Below are positions 46,838 through 60,043 of a stretch of DNA of 64,000 bases, piece after piece (positions within the stretch are counted from its first letter, which is position 1; every line of letters starts with the position of its first letter). Below the pieces are notes generated by a model. That model ran no database searches. It saw nothing but the letters and a program-made list of their open reading frames with translations, and had not been told where the DNA came from. The position numbers and the translations under genes were made by a program. Source of the stretch: Serendipita indica DSM 11827. Its lineage: Eukaryota; Basidiomycota; Agaricomycetes; Sebacinales; Serendipitaceae. Location: contig CAJVGD010000005.1 of the NCBI GenBank assembly GCA_910890315.1, positions 1,674,001 through 1,738,000 of the forward strand. The letters are read 5' to 3'.

Positions 46838-47871
46838 ATGAAGTTCCAGCTCGCACTCTCCACCCTCCTCCTCGGCGCCTTGAGCGTCCAAGCTGTGCCA
46901 CATGTCGAAGACAAGGGCCTCCACGCCCGAGATGGTCTATCCGCACGCGGACACGCCATGTTCCGCTACGGAAAGGCCAATGGATATACCAGACGCAAGA
47001 CCAAGACATGTACCGCTCACCTCTCGACAAACTCTGGAAACGCCAATACTGCCCCTGCATCTAGCTCGCAGTCGGTGGCTGCAGACGGAGGCGCAAACGC
47101 ACCCGTCATCACACTCCCAACAAGTGAGCCAGTGCCCACGTCCTCTGAGCAACCAGCTCCCGAGCCATCGCCATCGTCCCAGGAACCCCAACCGGTACCG
47201 AGCGCTGAACCCGCTCCGAGCTCTGGCGGAAATACTGCAAGCAACAACAACCCAGATATCCAAGCCTACCTTTGTACGAATTTGCTCCTTTGATGTTCGT
47301 GTACTTACTCCTCGCAGCTCAACACAATAACGAGCGTGCCGCCCACGGTGCTAGTGCGTTGACCTGGGCAGATGATTTGGCAGGTGTCGCCCAAGATTGG
47401 GTCAAGTAAGCATCGTCTGTTTTGTCATGGCCATCACCCCTAGCTGACATGGACCGTATAGCAAATGCATCTGGCAGCACAGTGGTGGCAAATTCGGCGA
47501 GAACCTCTCTGTCGGAACCAATATGAGCCCAAGTGGAGCCGTTCAACTCTGGTTGGATGAGCGTGGTAAGCACTATATGCTCACGTTTCTTACTCGTCAC
47601 TCACCTCGTCACAGATGAGTACAATCCCGCAAGCCCACAATATAGCCACTGGACCCAAGTTGTCTGGAAGGGATCCAAGGAAGTTGGATGCGCCGTCGCT
47701 TCATGCCCTGCAGCCAACTTCTTTGGAGCAGGAGCATCAGGAACTGCCCTTTTCTACGCCTGCGAATATCGTCCCGCTGGCAATGTCATCGGACAGTTTG
47801 CGTAAGTGGATTTCTCTTCAACCAGCGATCGAATGCTAATAGCTCTGTGCAGCCAAAACGTCCAGAAATAA
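46838..47871 (+). CDS. Secreted CAP/SCP (PR-1-like) protein
   Basis: Exons 46838..47273, 47318..47405, 47462..47565, 47615..47801, 47853..47871 give 277 residues. A clear signal peptide (MKFQLALSTLLLGALSVQA) precedes a Ser/Pro/Glu-rich linker to about residue 140. The CAP domain follows, with SQHNNERAAHGASALTW, KFGENLS, the central SHWTQVVWKGSKEVGCA and the closing FYACEYRPAGNVIGQF. The His and Glu residues of the CAP cavity and the paired Cys are present. Fungal relatives (Pry proteins) bind and export sterols or fatty acids, and some act at host surfaces. Confidence 0.92.
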
Positions 47872-48237
47872 GCAACCCTGGCAATTTCATCAACTCGACA
47901 ACACCAAACGAAGACACCAACTTACCTTTTCCACTCCGCTCTCTTCTTCTACGTCAATGACAGACCCAATGACACAAGAACCCATCTTGGACGAGAGAAT
48001 CGCTGCGCGCCTTGTCCGTTTACATACCACCCCACTTTCATCTCGAGAGAAACGGCAGGCAGCCCGATTCTCCCCTCCCTCATCAGCGATTGAGCTCACC
48101 ATTTTCCTTTCCTTGACTGGTCGATAGCAATTTCATATGCAGATACCCCAGTTGAATGCATAAAGTTGAAGCAAATAGCGTGAGGTAGTTCAAAAGAGCG
48201 TATATTCAATCCGGTAGGTAGACGAGGATGGACTGAT
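47872..48237. other. Convergent intergenic stretch, no gene seen
   Basis: 366 bases between the stops of the CAP gene and the complex I subunit. It is probably two 3' untranslated regions; nothing else recognised. Confidence 0.55.
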
Positions 48238-49367
<1,130 letters not shown>

Positions 49368-49454
49368 GTTGCTTGTGTTGTTCGACGGTCGAAGTCAAGT
49401 CCAAGTTTTGTCAACGGGTCATTTGGAGCCAATCATTTCAGGCCAATTCTCACA

Positions 49455-50007
49455 ATGGCATCCAAGCAGAAATCAAAATCAAAACAAAAATCTTTGACGA
49501 CAGAAGGTAGTGTAGCTACCTCTGTGGTCCACTTTCTTATTGTCGCTCGAACTGGGGGTTTACTAATTCGCTGTGGCGTGCACATAGAAATCCAACAGAA
49601 TTACTCAAGGATGCAGAGTGAGCTACAAGCTCTCGCTCAGAAGATTGGAGAACTAGAATCAGAGGCAGAGGAGCACCAGTGCGTCTCTTCCACCCGCAAT
49701 CTCTCTCGACTGACGATGTGCTGCAGACTCGTGCTAGCGACGTTGAGTGAAACGGAACCATCACGAAAATGCTTTAGAATGGTTGGCGGTGTGCTCGTAG
49801 AACGTACAGTCGGCGACGTCTTGCCCACACTCCAGACAAACTTTGAGGGGGTAAGCAGAACCTACGACTTTGTGTCTGATAGAAGATAACTAACATTTTG
49901 TTTAGATCAAAGGAGTGGTGGCTACGCTCGCAGCTCAGTACAAATCCAAAGAAGAGGAGTTTACGACATTTATCAAAGATTACAATATACGAGTAACTCG
50001 AGGATAG
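49455..50007 (+). CDS. GIM4: Prefoldin subunit 2
   Basis: Exons 49455..49506, 49588..49678, 49727..49850, 49906..50007 give 122 residues, the usual size for a beta-type prefoldin. The layout is coil, hairpin, coil: IQQNYSRMQSELQALAQKIG, LVLATLSE, CFRMVGGVLVERTVGDVLP and LAAQYKSKEEEFTTFIKDY. FRMVGGVLVERTV is the family signature. It is part of the hexamer that captures nascent actin and tubulin for the CCT chaperonin. It starts 87 bases from the divergent complex I gene. Confidence 0.94.
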
Positions 50008-50094
50008 AAAATACTCTTTCCAACGCATCCTACAGATCGCCCGCGCTTTGCGTACGCCAAAAGGCTCTATTCAATCGATACCATTACAAGTAAC

Positions 50095-53000
50095 CTAAGC
50101 TGAGGGTGCACCAAGGCCGAACGGTCTTGATGGCATAGACGGCATAGATGGCATTGTGGGCATCGTAGGAAGTGATGGCAGCTTGAGATCCTCTGTACCT
50201 ATCCTCAAGTTCTCCAATTCCTTCATCATCGTCCCAAGACGTCCTGAGCCAAACCTTTCCATCAATCCTGTACCAGTATCCTGCTCTACAGGTGTTGGGT
50301 CGCTGGATCCATCCATGCCAGCAATTGAAAACGATCCCCAGTCGCTTCGCTGCATGAGATATGGTTTGAGGAGGCCAAGGTCGACGCCTCCTAGTGCATT
50401 ATCTTCGGTATACTGTTTGATCGCATCATGTGGAAGCATGAAGAGATTCCCGAGAAGGCGTAGGAACTCGAAGCGTTCGTCCACGATTGGGATATTGAAC
50501 CGCTGAGCAGCCTCCTGGTAGCTTCTCAAATCCCTGGGAAGCAGTTAATGGATGTGGTTGTCTCTATAAGTTTCCTCACCTTGCGAGTGCGACACCTCCT
50601 GTTGCACTGACGGGGAATTTCTTAAGATGGTCAAGGAGTAGACTTCGAGAAGTTAGAGATATTGATGAAATCGAAGACAGCTTACGAGTGGAAGTTGACA
50701 CCAATTTCCATCAAGAATGACTCCTGGTTCCCCCCACTAAGAAACTCTTTGGCCGCTTCATGCACCTTTTTCAGAGTATTGCACGATGCTTGACAGGCTT
50801 CTGTATTTGTCTGCGATAGGTCGTCGTTACGTGGTTTGAAATCCGTCTTCTTCTGTTTCCCAAGCTGGGTAGTCAACCATTTCACTGTTGCTAGAGGAGG
50901 TTCAGCGCAGAGACGTGAGAAGCATTTGGCGGTGCTCACCATCGGCTAAGCGCTGTAGGACTCCAGTAGTCAAACCTTCTATGCGGTTGATGACTTGATT
51001 GTTGAAGAGTGCCATCTCTCGTCTTACCACGATCGACGAGGACGCCAGTGGCAGTAGTGCAACCGAAACATATTGTTGCCACAGATGGCAAATGAGCTCA
51101 ACCTGGCGAATGACGCTCAGGATCGAGTATTCTGGCTCCAATTTTGGATCTCGTGTATCCAAACGATTCTGGGCACTGCAGGAATGTCAATGCTCGGAAA
51201 CAACGAGAGGACTGACTCACGTCTCTAGGGCAGTTTCAACATATCCTCTCCCGATTGCATCACTGAGCGTTCGCATGAGGGAAAAGACATTCTTTGGGAG
51301 GTCGCCTTGTGCGCTCAGCTCAACGCATCGCCCAATGGATTCAGCATGCCATTTGAGCATCTTTTCGGCAACTTCAACCTTGAGTTTGCCATCGTCTTCC
51401 ACAGGTTGATATTCACTCTCCTGTTCACCGAGGATCAACGTCTGGTATCGCGAGGCAGAGATAGCTGACCTTGTTCGCTGCGTTTGGATTGATACCACTA
51501 TACTTGAGGAGCGCTTGTGCGGCTTGTGCGGTTGCCGTGGCGTTACCAGTAACCGAAGAGGTTGCAGCCGCAGTCGAAGCGAGCTGATTTTTCATTCTGT
51601 CGAAGAATCCGCCACTTGTCTTTGAGCGAGATACTGATTCCTGAACCAAATCAGTCAAAAGGCGAACAAATGAATGCAGACTTACATGCCACTTGCCAAA
51701 CGGATAAAGATTGAGGATATATAGCTCACTTAGACTCTTTAGTTCCTTTTCGATATATCGCTGGCCTTCCGTGTATGGCACGAATAGCTCCTCCATAGCA
51801 CCGTCAAGCATCATTGACAAAGCGACACTTGGACCTGGCGTCGAAGACTGATTATTGAGACGCGAAGTGGCTGATGGCTTATTTTCGTTATAGCGAAAGA
51901 GCGCTGTGCTGGGATCATAACTCTTCAAGAATTCAACCAAACTTGTCGTTTGTGCATGTGCGAGCTTGAGGATACGCAGAAATGCCAATGCTGAAACCGC
52001 GGCAGCCCGATTGAGGAGTGCTTCAAGGTATTGCTGGATCTATTCCACCTTAGTATCATCCTAGGGTTAATGAGCTATCATACCGATTGGGCAAATACTC
52101 TCATCAAGAAGATCTGCACGACGCTTCCAGGATTAGGGAAGACATGCTCCACAATCTTGACCTCTTCTCCCACTGTACTTTTAATTTCACGGTACAATTT
52201 GGCTAAACCAGGTTCGTTTGCTGGCGGAGGTTCATCTGGATCAGGTAAGGGTTCCCACCTGCCCGAGAGTCAATAACAGCCTTACACAGACAAGAGAGCT
52301 TACACTTCGTCGGCATCAGGTATTTTCACTTCGCCAGACTTTCCGATGAAAAAGGTGTGTTGATTGACGTATATTCGCACACAGGTGTCCCCTCCATTAA
52401 ATTCCAATAGCACCTTTGCACAGTGCTTCTCAAGAATATTAGCATTTTAATGGAAAAGAGTGCGCAACGAACCGCCATCATTGTCGGGTCTCCTTTTCGA
52501 TAGCTGCGATCGAAGAGACGCAGCATATCCTTTTCAAACTTTTCACAATACTTGTCGACATTCTCCTTGACCTTCAAGGCGTGAGTAAATATCACCTAAA
52601 TGGAGCATACTAACCTGTTCTGCGATAGGAATATCCACCTCTTTGGCTGTGGTTTTCATTCGGCGCAATAGGATCGCAAGCTTCATTCTTCCTTCCTTCC
52701 CACCTTCTTTCCTCAAAACGTCTAGTTTTGTGACGTCGTTACGCGAGAATTGGATATAAAAATCGATCAAATCATGCGCAGCCTGTGCTCGCAGACGTGA
52801 CGCGTGGACAGATTCGAGCTGTTCACCTAGACACTGTCAGATTGTACGCTTATGAAGGAAGCAAAACCCAAACCTATGCGTATAGCTGTCCTTCCCACTT
52901 CAGATATTCTGCTCTCCATTCCAGCGAACGATTTGGAGACCTCCTGCGATGGGTGAGGAAATGGATGACGGAGGCAGAATGCTTGCCTCGAAGTTGTCGT

Positions 53001-53409
53001 TAAGACCCTTCATTCGCGTGCTGAATTCCCTTTCTGCCTGTTTGACACTCTTCTCCATCTGCTCTGTCCGTTGCTGTAGATCTTTGCGAATGGTAATAAG
53101 TCGGTCGACAACAGACTCAAATGTGCGAATGAAGGGAACTGGTGTAAATGCTGGATGAAGTAGATTGAGTAACAGAAATTGAAACGCGATAGCAACGAAC
53201 GACCAGGTTCCTCTTGCGATTTGGCGATCAACTTGTCTGAAACCGAACCTATGAACTCTTTGAGGTCGAACTTGTCCTGTTACGACCAATCAATGGTCCG
53301 GTTAAAACCCTTGCTCAGTATGCTTGCTCACCTCGAAGGATGACAAGGTCAATCGAGCCTCTAGGGCCGGATCTAATGCATAGAGTTGATTCTGAGGCTG
53401 TTTAGCCAT
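50095..53409 (-). CDS. SEC10: Exocyst complex subunit Sec10
   Basis: Fifteen exons: 53409..53332, 53276..53204, 53150..52987, 52943..52874, 52826..52615, 52571..52473, 52425..52304, 52258..52084, 52039..51686, 51640..51470, 51420..51221, 51175..50940, 50890..50686, 50642..50580, 50533..50095, giving 886 residues. The N-terminal coil contains SRISEVGRTAIRIGEQLES, VDKYCEKFEKDMLRLFDR and SYRKGDPTMMAHCAK, diagnostic of Sec10. Later helices include EELFVPYTEGQRYIEKELK and LLDHLKKFPVSATGGVALAR. Sec10 links exocyst subunits and tethers secretory vesicles at the plasma membrane. Intron 3 has a GC donor (GAG|GCAAGC at 52986). The C-terminus ends in a short Pro/Met/Ser repeat (LPTMPTMPSMPSMPS). Confidence 0.93.
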
Positions 53410-53489
53410 CAATGTTCAAAAGCGACGGGAGTGGCCAGGACGGAGTGGTACATCCACTTTGGACCCTTACCTTCGGGACTTGCATTCGC
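53410..53489. promoter_or_regulatory. Very short SEC10/NUP82 divergent promoter
   Basis: The SEC10 start codon ends at 53409 and the chosen NUP82 start is at 53490, leaving 80 bases for two promoters. An earlier in-frame ATG at 53412 would leave two bases. Either transcript leaders overlap the neighbouring gene or one start lies further downstream. Confidence 0.45.
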
Positions 53490-56400
53490 ATGCACGTCCA
53501 AACGCATCACCCAAGCGCGTCAGATGCACCATGGCCAATATCATTGCGAACACATCCTATATTCGACTTGGCAGACGACTTCCATGCAGTCTCGACAGCT
53601 CAAGCAGGTTCGAACACCAGTCTTGCCTCTTCATTCAATCGACAGCTGACCTGAATCTCTGATTTGCTCCAAAACGAACTCATTATATTGCCCGCGCTTT
53701 TCCAACACGCGTTGTGGACTCGAAATGCGTACTTCAACGCGTCAAAACATTGGTTTCTCGACCCAAAGGCACTCCTCAGAGACGATGTCGTGTTTTATAT
53801 CGAGAATCTGACATACTCGTCGCGGTCAACAATCAAATTCGTATCGCTAGTCTGTTAGACGCAAAGATGCCGCGTGCCCCAAGGTCATACAAGGTGAGCA
53901 AAATCAATTATACATATAAATTATTCTCAAGTCTTCAATGAATGGTGTGCATTCTATCCCAACTGATTGTCTAATCCGTTTCTTCAGACCCTCCATGCTC
54001 CTCAGGTTCAATTCACTATTGAACAAATGGTACTCAATGCAGACGGATGCCTACTGGCCGTTGCAGGTGCACACCACGCCGCCATAGTGGTCTTACCTTC
54101 AAACGCTCGTGGGAGTAAAGCTCCCATCATAGAATGCAAGTCTATCCAAGTGGCACCTTATTATTATGGAGTGAAGGGCTCTCCCAGGGTCGTCAAGATC
54201 GAGTGGCATCCACTCGCAGAGGGGTATAGGTCCCTGTTTGTCCTCACAGCCGACGGCGTCTTGAAAGAATACGACGTCACGGTCAGCTCAGACGATGCAT
54301 TGCAAACGTTCAACTTTGTGCAAAAGCGAAAGAAGCGAAACACATTCAACACGGATGACCCACTGGCTTCAGAGGCTATTTCATTTTCGTTTGGCTGCCT
54401 TTCAAACGACAGAACCGGCGCCAGAGGGTGTAGTGACTGGACTCCTCTAACTGTGTACGGCCTCATGAGGAATGGAGATTTATACGCCATTTGCCCTGTC
54501 GGCCCCTCCAGATTGTAGGTGCATGGCTGCACGCAACCCACTGACTTATCCTATTACAGACGAATCGATCAGTCTTACATATTGTCATTGGAAGCCTACG
54601 TACGTGGAAAGGAGGCGTTGGCTCTCAACGATTACTCTCTCCACAAATCCACAATTCCTGCCTTCAACCCAATGTCCTCGTTTGCGTCTTCCGTATCTTC
54701 CATTACAAGCGCAGGGGAAGAGTTGGACCTTCCGAGTGTATACGACCATCAACGGAAATACATATCTTCCCTCACCAGGCAACTCCCTGCAGATGACAGC
54801 ATCTCACAGGATATTGCGCAGTCGACCGAATTGTTAAAGGAGCTCTCTATTTCGAGCATCTCCAGCACGGCATCAAAGACACGATCCGCACTCGTCACTC
54901 TTGACGTACCAACAAACATCAAACTCGAGCCAGAGTCTCAAGGACCATTCAGATTCCGGCCGGCACCAGGACCAAGCCCTACCCCGGAATGGGAAGAATT
55001 GGCTACGGATATACTTTACACACATCTCTTCACCGACCAACCCAGACGCGCATCAACCAAATCTGCAGATGCAGGTGTCATCTTGATCACCTATAGCGAC
55101 GGCAGAGTGGATGTATGTTTGGATCTCGTAAAGGTTGAAGCTGTTTGGTCGCGACCGGTACGTCCTACAGTGGGAATAGTTCAGTACCAACAAACGTATA
55201 GGGAGTCACTGCCAATTCACCAGTCACCCTTGTACTGGAGACGATCGACCTGGACTATATGGCCTATTTCCGTCCCGTACAACCGCAAGGAGGCTCATCA
55301 GGCTCGTCGAAACCGCTCTTGACATCAGCACCGTTACACCCAAAATTCCTCGCCCAGAATCATCCTACGATGATGTTAGATCCAGTATATGGGGACACTG
55401 TCTACGTCTATCATAGCTTTGGTGTGCATGCACTCTGGCTCGGATGGATGGCAGATATGTCGGCAGCATTGCAGAAAAGTCTTACCAAGGAAGGAGAAAA
55501 GGGTGAGACCGTTCTCGAAGAGTTTGTGCGGCAGCTCGTGGAAGATAGCCCCAACGGAATATCGCATGCCGCTCAGCTATTAGAGACAGTGGATCCCCAA
55601 TGAGGTGAGGATTTATCTGAACCAATTGTCTCTGTTGACAACTGTCATCAGGGCAGCATCCCCAATCGTTGGCTTGGCTGTTTCTTCCGACCTTTTCGTC
55701 GATTATTCGATGCTCGCCCTTACCTCGAACTCGCAAGCCGTTCCTCTGGAGTTACAAATGCGGATACCAGAGCCTCACGAAGGCGACGTGACCCTCGATC
55801 CTGAAACGGCAGCTATGATTGAGCGTCTCCAGAAAATGTCGAGTGATGGCACGACAAGCGATCTCGCTCAGTCAAGCGATGCAGCGGGTTCCAGCAGACA
55901 CGCACCCAAGAAGCACCCATCTTATGTTCCATACAATTCGGAACCATTCACCGGTCTTCCTCCCTACACGCCTCCCATAATACCACCGGTGCCACATATT
56001 GTGGTCGGAAAAGACGAAGCGACTCCAGATCAGCTACGACAATTTGCTAGGGCAGTCGCCGTACTTTCACAAAGCGACCGGTCTGTACAAGGCAGACCAG
56101 GCGTGATGGAAGACCGTATCTTCTATCTGATGAAAGAGCGAGACCGACAACTCACGACTTTACGGGTACTCCAACCTCGGGTGCATAAGCTCGTAGGCAT
56201 CTACGGCACCGGTGGTCAACGCGCGCAGACGTTGGCGCGTTTGGACCGAATTGCCGCTGCATTACCAGCGCTGCTAAAGCGCGTTGATGCTATAATGCAA
56301 CGTGTAATGGATTCGTATAGCGGGGAATTGACGGCCAGCGAGAAGCAGTGGTTTGGCGAGCTCAAGCGGATGCACAAAGACGTTGTCTCCAGCGGGGATG

Positions 56401-56765
56401 GAAGTGCGCTCTCCTCCAAAGTTGAAATGGTATGCATTTCCTTTTGTTAAACCACCTTGACTGATTTCTGGGTCATCTAGTTGTCAAAGCAGTTAGAGAC
56501 GCTCCTGCCACTTGTAAAGGACATGCAAGAGCAGGAAAAGGCGGCACAAGCGGATAACAAGGCTGAGCTTGGCTCGAAACAGATGCTGGATATTGGAAGG
56601 CATTTGGGTTCCGAGTGCGTACAAGTTTTACACAGACAATTTGAGTGATTGACAAAAGTTTACAGAGACGAGCACATCAAAGCGGCAGTAGAGAAGACGC
56701 AACAGCTTGCTGCGAGGGTCGGCATTACGACCACAGCGGTTGGGGAAGACGTGGCTGAAACTTGA
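53490..56765 (+). CDS. NUP82: Nucleoporin Nup82/Nup88 type
   Basis: Likely exons 53490..53607, 53769..53893, 53988..54514, 54560..55157, 55202..55604 (see below), 55652..56429, 56481..56614, 56666..56765, about 760 residues. An N-terminal beta-propeller is indicated by ILVAVNNQIRIASL, QMVLNADGCLLAVAGAHHAA, KIEWHPLAEG, DWTPLTVYGLMRNGDLYAICP and VILITYSDGRVDV. A C-terminal coiled coil holds LSKQLETLLPLVKDMQEQE. Nup82 anchors the mRNA export platform on the cytoplasmic side of the pore. Exon 5 is one base out of phase with exon 6: either there is a small frame error, or a 74-base intron (55503..55576) removes the region. The first intron (about 160 bases) and the start are also uncertain. Confidence 0.8.
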
Positions 56766-57160
56766 TCACAAAGGTCAATTCCTCACATGTAAATGTATCG
56801 CGAATATATACGCCTCAATCACACGATGGGACGGATGGAAGCACAGGTGATATACAGCAACATTCAAAGGCGACAAAAGATCAAGCGAGTGTGTGTGTGT
56901 TCAAAGAGCGACAAGAATATTACCAGAGTTGGCGCGCATACAATAGGGGAAAAGCGGCGTCAGGGTTGGAGGATGGGGGAGGGCGGAGCGTACGGAGTCG
57001 TAGGGAGATTATAAAGGGTACTTCGTGAAAAAAGGGGCAAGATAAAAGGAAGGGACAGCTGTGACGACAGCCAGAGGAAAGTGTCCGCATGAATTTACAT
57101 AGGTAAAAGTCTCCAATCCAATAGTCCGATCCTCGATGTGAAATTGTGAGCCTCGTTCCT
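56766..57160. other. Convergent intergenic stretch with a short GT run
   Basis: 395 bases between the NUP82 stop and the stop of the next minus-strand gene. A six-unit GT run is at about 56889-56900. No gene was seen. Confidence 0.5.
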
Positions 57161-58027
57161 TTAAAACGTGGGGCCACTCAAAGGTGCCGAGGGCACGTCG
57201 AACCATGTCGACTCTTGAGCACCGATGTCTGGCGAGCCAAAGAAGGAAGGCATGTAGTGGTTGAAGAAGTGGAGGCCGACGAGCGCCACAGGGATACTGA
57301 GGAAGAGGAGTGTCCTCATTCTTCGTGTCAAAAAGGAAGGTCGTCCTCCACCAACCATGAGCGTCGGCGCCGTCGAATCGTGCATGCCCATGACACTCCC
57401 CGTATTTTGTACAAGGAGCGGGCCAGAGGGCATGTTCAACGCAGTCCAATCCTGTTCGGAAATGGTCGGAACGCCAACGACAATGGCATCCATCACAATA
57501 TCTTCCTCTTCGTCTTCACTCTCTTGGGAAAGACTTCGTCGTCGAATGTCGCAACCCATCTCTTCGTCCTGCGGAATCGACACGTAGCCTCCATTGCGCG
57601 TTGGACGAGAAACGATGATACGCGGGACTTCGGCTGAGGAGCCGTGGACATTGATAATGTTAACATTGACGTTGACGTTGCAGCGTGCCTCGGCTATGTC
57701 CTCCTCGTAAGCGCTACCTCGGTAACTGGCTTTCTCGGTTCCTGACGACTCGATTTGCGTCGGTGGTTGTTGCCCAATGGGGGATGAGCGTCGAAAGAAG
57801 GAACGCATGCGAGGCATAAAGCCCTGCGAAGGAGAGGCGACGTTTCCAAATGTGGTTTCCGAGGCTTTTGGAGAATAGAAGTGGATCTCAAATTCTGACG
57901 GACCCGACGAATCCGCAGGCGTCACAATAATCGTGGGTAGACCGCCCTTTTCCGGAAGTGGGGGGCCTAGACGAAATGTCGGCACTTTCAACAGTATATA
58001 GAGCAATATGCGTACTGGTATAGGCAT
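57161..58027 (-). CDS. Single-exon protein with one C-terminal membrane span, unknown
   Basis: An uninterrupted 288-residue frame, one of the few intronless genes here. The first 15 residues (MPIPVRILLYILLKV) are hydrophobic. The middle is acidic and Ser-rich, with an odd alternating stretch CNVNVNVNIINV encoded by tandem AC-GTT-type codons and an EDEEEDI patch. A membrane span (LLFLSIPVALVGLHFFNHY) follows basic residues (LTRRMR) near the C-terminus, suggesting a tail-anchored protein. No family recognised. The frame could be the last exon of a longer gene, since no upstream exon was tested. Confidence 0.6.
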   Translation of the reverse strand: MPIPVRILLYILLKVPTFRLGPPLPEKGGLPTIIVTPADSSGPSEFEIHFYSPKASETTFGNVASPSQGFMPRMRSFFRRSSPIGQQPPTQIESSGTEKASYRGSAYEEDIAEARCNVNVNVNIINVHGSSAEVPRIIVSRPTRNGGYVSIPQDEEMGCDIRRRSLSQESEDEEEDIVMDAIVVGVPTISEQDWTALNMPSGPLLVQNTGSVMGMHDSTAPTLMVGGGRPSFLTRRMRTLLFLSIPVALVGLHFFNHYMPSFFGSPDIGAQESTWFDVPSAPLSGPTF

Positions 58028-58565
58028 GGTGAGTCTCCAAATGGGAGATTGTTACCGGCGGTAAACGACGAGCTCCTGGGAGACACGGAGCGATTAGCTA
58101 AATGCTCTTATAGATTGATATCAGGTAGGTGAACATACTCCGCATGGTTTTCGCTGGTTTTCTGCGAATATTTACAAAGCCGCGTAGAGTTTCCGGGTCT
58201 CAGCAAGGCTTGAGCACTTCAAGGGAGTTGCTGAGCGGCTTCGAGAGTCCTAAATCACAACTTTGGACTTGTCTAGGCTTGCTCCGAGGTGTCGGCGGTG
58301 CGACGTTTGGTGTTAGGGCTGGCCGTGGTAAAACGAATGTGAGTCGCAGTCCAGAGGAATGCGTTTATCGGGTAGACAGAGGCTGATATAAAGCCCTTTT
58401 GTCGACGATTAGAGCGGCCGCAGCCTTGGAGGAGGATAGAGGAGTTGTCCAAGCCGTGAAACCGGTTGCATAGCCTCGCACGCTGACAGCTCCCAGATCT
58501 GCACCCGGAGAAACAAGGAAGAGAAGAACAAAGAATAAATTATGGGATAATGGCGTACACAGCGA
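58028..58565. other. Intergenic stretch, no gene seen
   Basis: 538 bases between two minus-strand genes, the unknown membrane protein and GCS1. A plus-strand open frame at 58129-58386 has no family resemblance and is probably chance. Confidence 0.5.
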
Positions 58566-60043
58566 TCACCAGGCCCACTCATCCTTTTCGAAATCATCCT
58601 TCTTCGTCGTCGCCTTTGTGGTCAGCGGTGCACTCGAACCAGAGGTTGCATTGCTATTCGCAGTCGCGGGTGTAGTGGGCGTGACGATATCACTATGAGC
58701 CTCGTCTCCTGCACCATGTCGATCGAAAAAGTCGTCGTCCCCCTCTGCGTACAGCCGTGAATCGTCCTCATCATGCCACGTTCCAAACCCAGTTTGTGCT
58801 CCTCCATGCCCTCCTACTGCGCTGTACCCACCACCTGGATGGGAAGACATGCCCAATGCGCCCTTGGCCTTGTCTGCCACACCGCTCACGCGATCCGCAA
58901 CGTCGACACCGAGCTCACGCTTGCTCCACTCGTTGGCAGACTTTCCCGTGTCCATGGCGAGCTTTCCTGCAGAGGCGGCATAAGACTTGACGCTCTCATG
59001 CAGAGCCGGGTCCATTGCCTTTTCCGCAACGACTTTGCTAGCTGCTGTTACGGCCATGGAGAGAAGCGACCATCCTTTGGAAAGAGCTTGCACAGGTTGC
59101 GTCTGAATCTCTTCGAGCGTCGGCATCGCGGCGGAGCTTGTGCCATACGAAGGATGAGAGGAGACGGGTGGGGTATTACCAAAACCTTGATATTTCCCAC
59201 CTTGAGAAGGTGGTAAATCTTCTCTCCTCCGCGCATTGGCTTCACCGAGTCCGGCAAAGTATGCTTCGTTTGCCGTCTTCCTCTCGTATGCGGCGTCATT
59301 CAAGGATGTCGAAGACGGCGTTCCGCCTAAATCGGGGGATGGAGAGGCAGAGTCGTTTCGGAGCGAGGAGCCTAGGTTGCTTCGAGCGGATGCGCGGGGC
59401 TTGCGCATTCCTTGAGCAGACGACGGCCTCGAGATGGGTTGACCGAAATTGGCAGGAGGAGCCGAAGGAGACCAGTCTTGTCCTTGGACTTCTGCGGCAA
59501 GCTAGATGGAGGATCAGCATATGGACAGTAGAACAATCCATATCCTCACCTTTTCTTTGTACTGCGCGGCAGCCCATGTATGATACTTTTCAGAAATGCC
59601 CATTCCTTCACGATAACCTCCTTGCTCGACCGGAGTATAGTCTTTCATAAACGTCTTGAAGGGCAGATTGCCGCCAATCTATCCAATGTCACGCCACGCT
59701 GTTCGGATGGATTTGCGACATACTCGCATCTTTTTCATTTGTTCTTCTGTCCATTCATCCATCGTTATGGAGCGAACTGCCAACTGTCAGACCCGGCTCA
59801 GCATCCGATGGGATTTGCTTTACCGAAGGAGATGTGAACACCGAGTCCGCGATGCAAACCAGCACATTGAAGACAGATAAAGACGGAATAGGGAATGGTG
59901 GCCCACTGGGGGTTTGGAGCTCCGCAATCTACACAGACTGGAAGTGCGTTAGCGGGTATGTACTGTGCTGTAAAAAGCTGACATTTGTTTTCCAAATCTT
60001 CTCGTTTCATGAGTTTCATGAGTTCCTGCCTGTATTCTCCCAT
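58566..60043 (-). CDS. GCS1: Arf GTPase-activating protein Gcs1/ArfGAP1
   Basis: Exons 60043..59983, 59937..59824, 59776..59724, 59678..59550, 59501..58566 give 430 residues. The ArfGAP zinc finger is complete (CVDCGAPNPQWA...FICLQCAGLHRGLGVHIS), with the catalytic Arg in VRSITMDEW. After ALLEAL-like helices (GISEKYHTWAAAQYKEK), the C-terminal half carries amphipathic ALPS-like stretches rich in Ser and Ala (KGWSLLSMAVTAASKV, SYAASAGKLAMDTG) that sense curved Golgi membrane. It ends in DEWAW, as in other family members. It would inactivate Arf1, and the Arf-like cluster of this window (35.5-39.5 kb) includes its probable substrate. Confidence 0.95.

Noticed and set aside
58129-58386. 85-residue plus-strand open frame between the unknown membrane gene and GCS1
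   Set aside because: No motif, no homology recognised and no supporting context.
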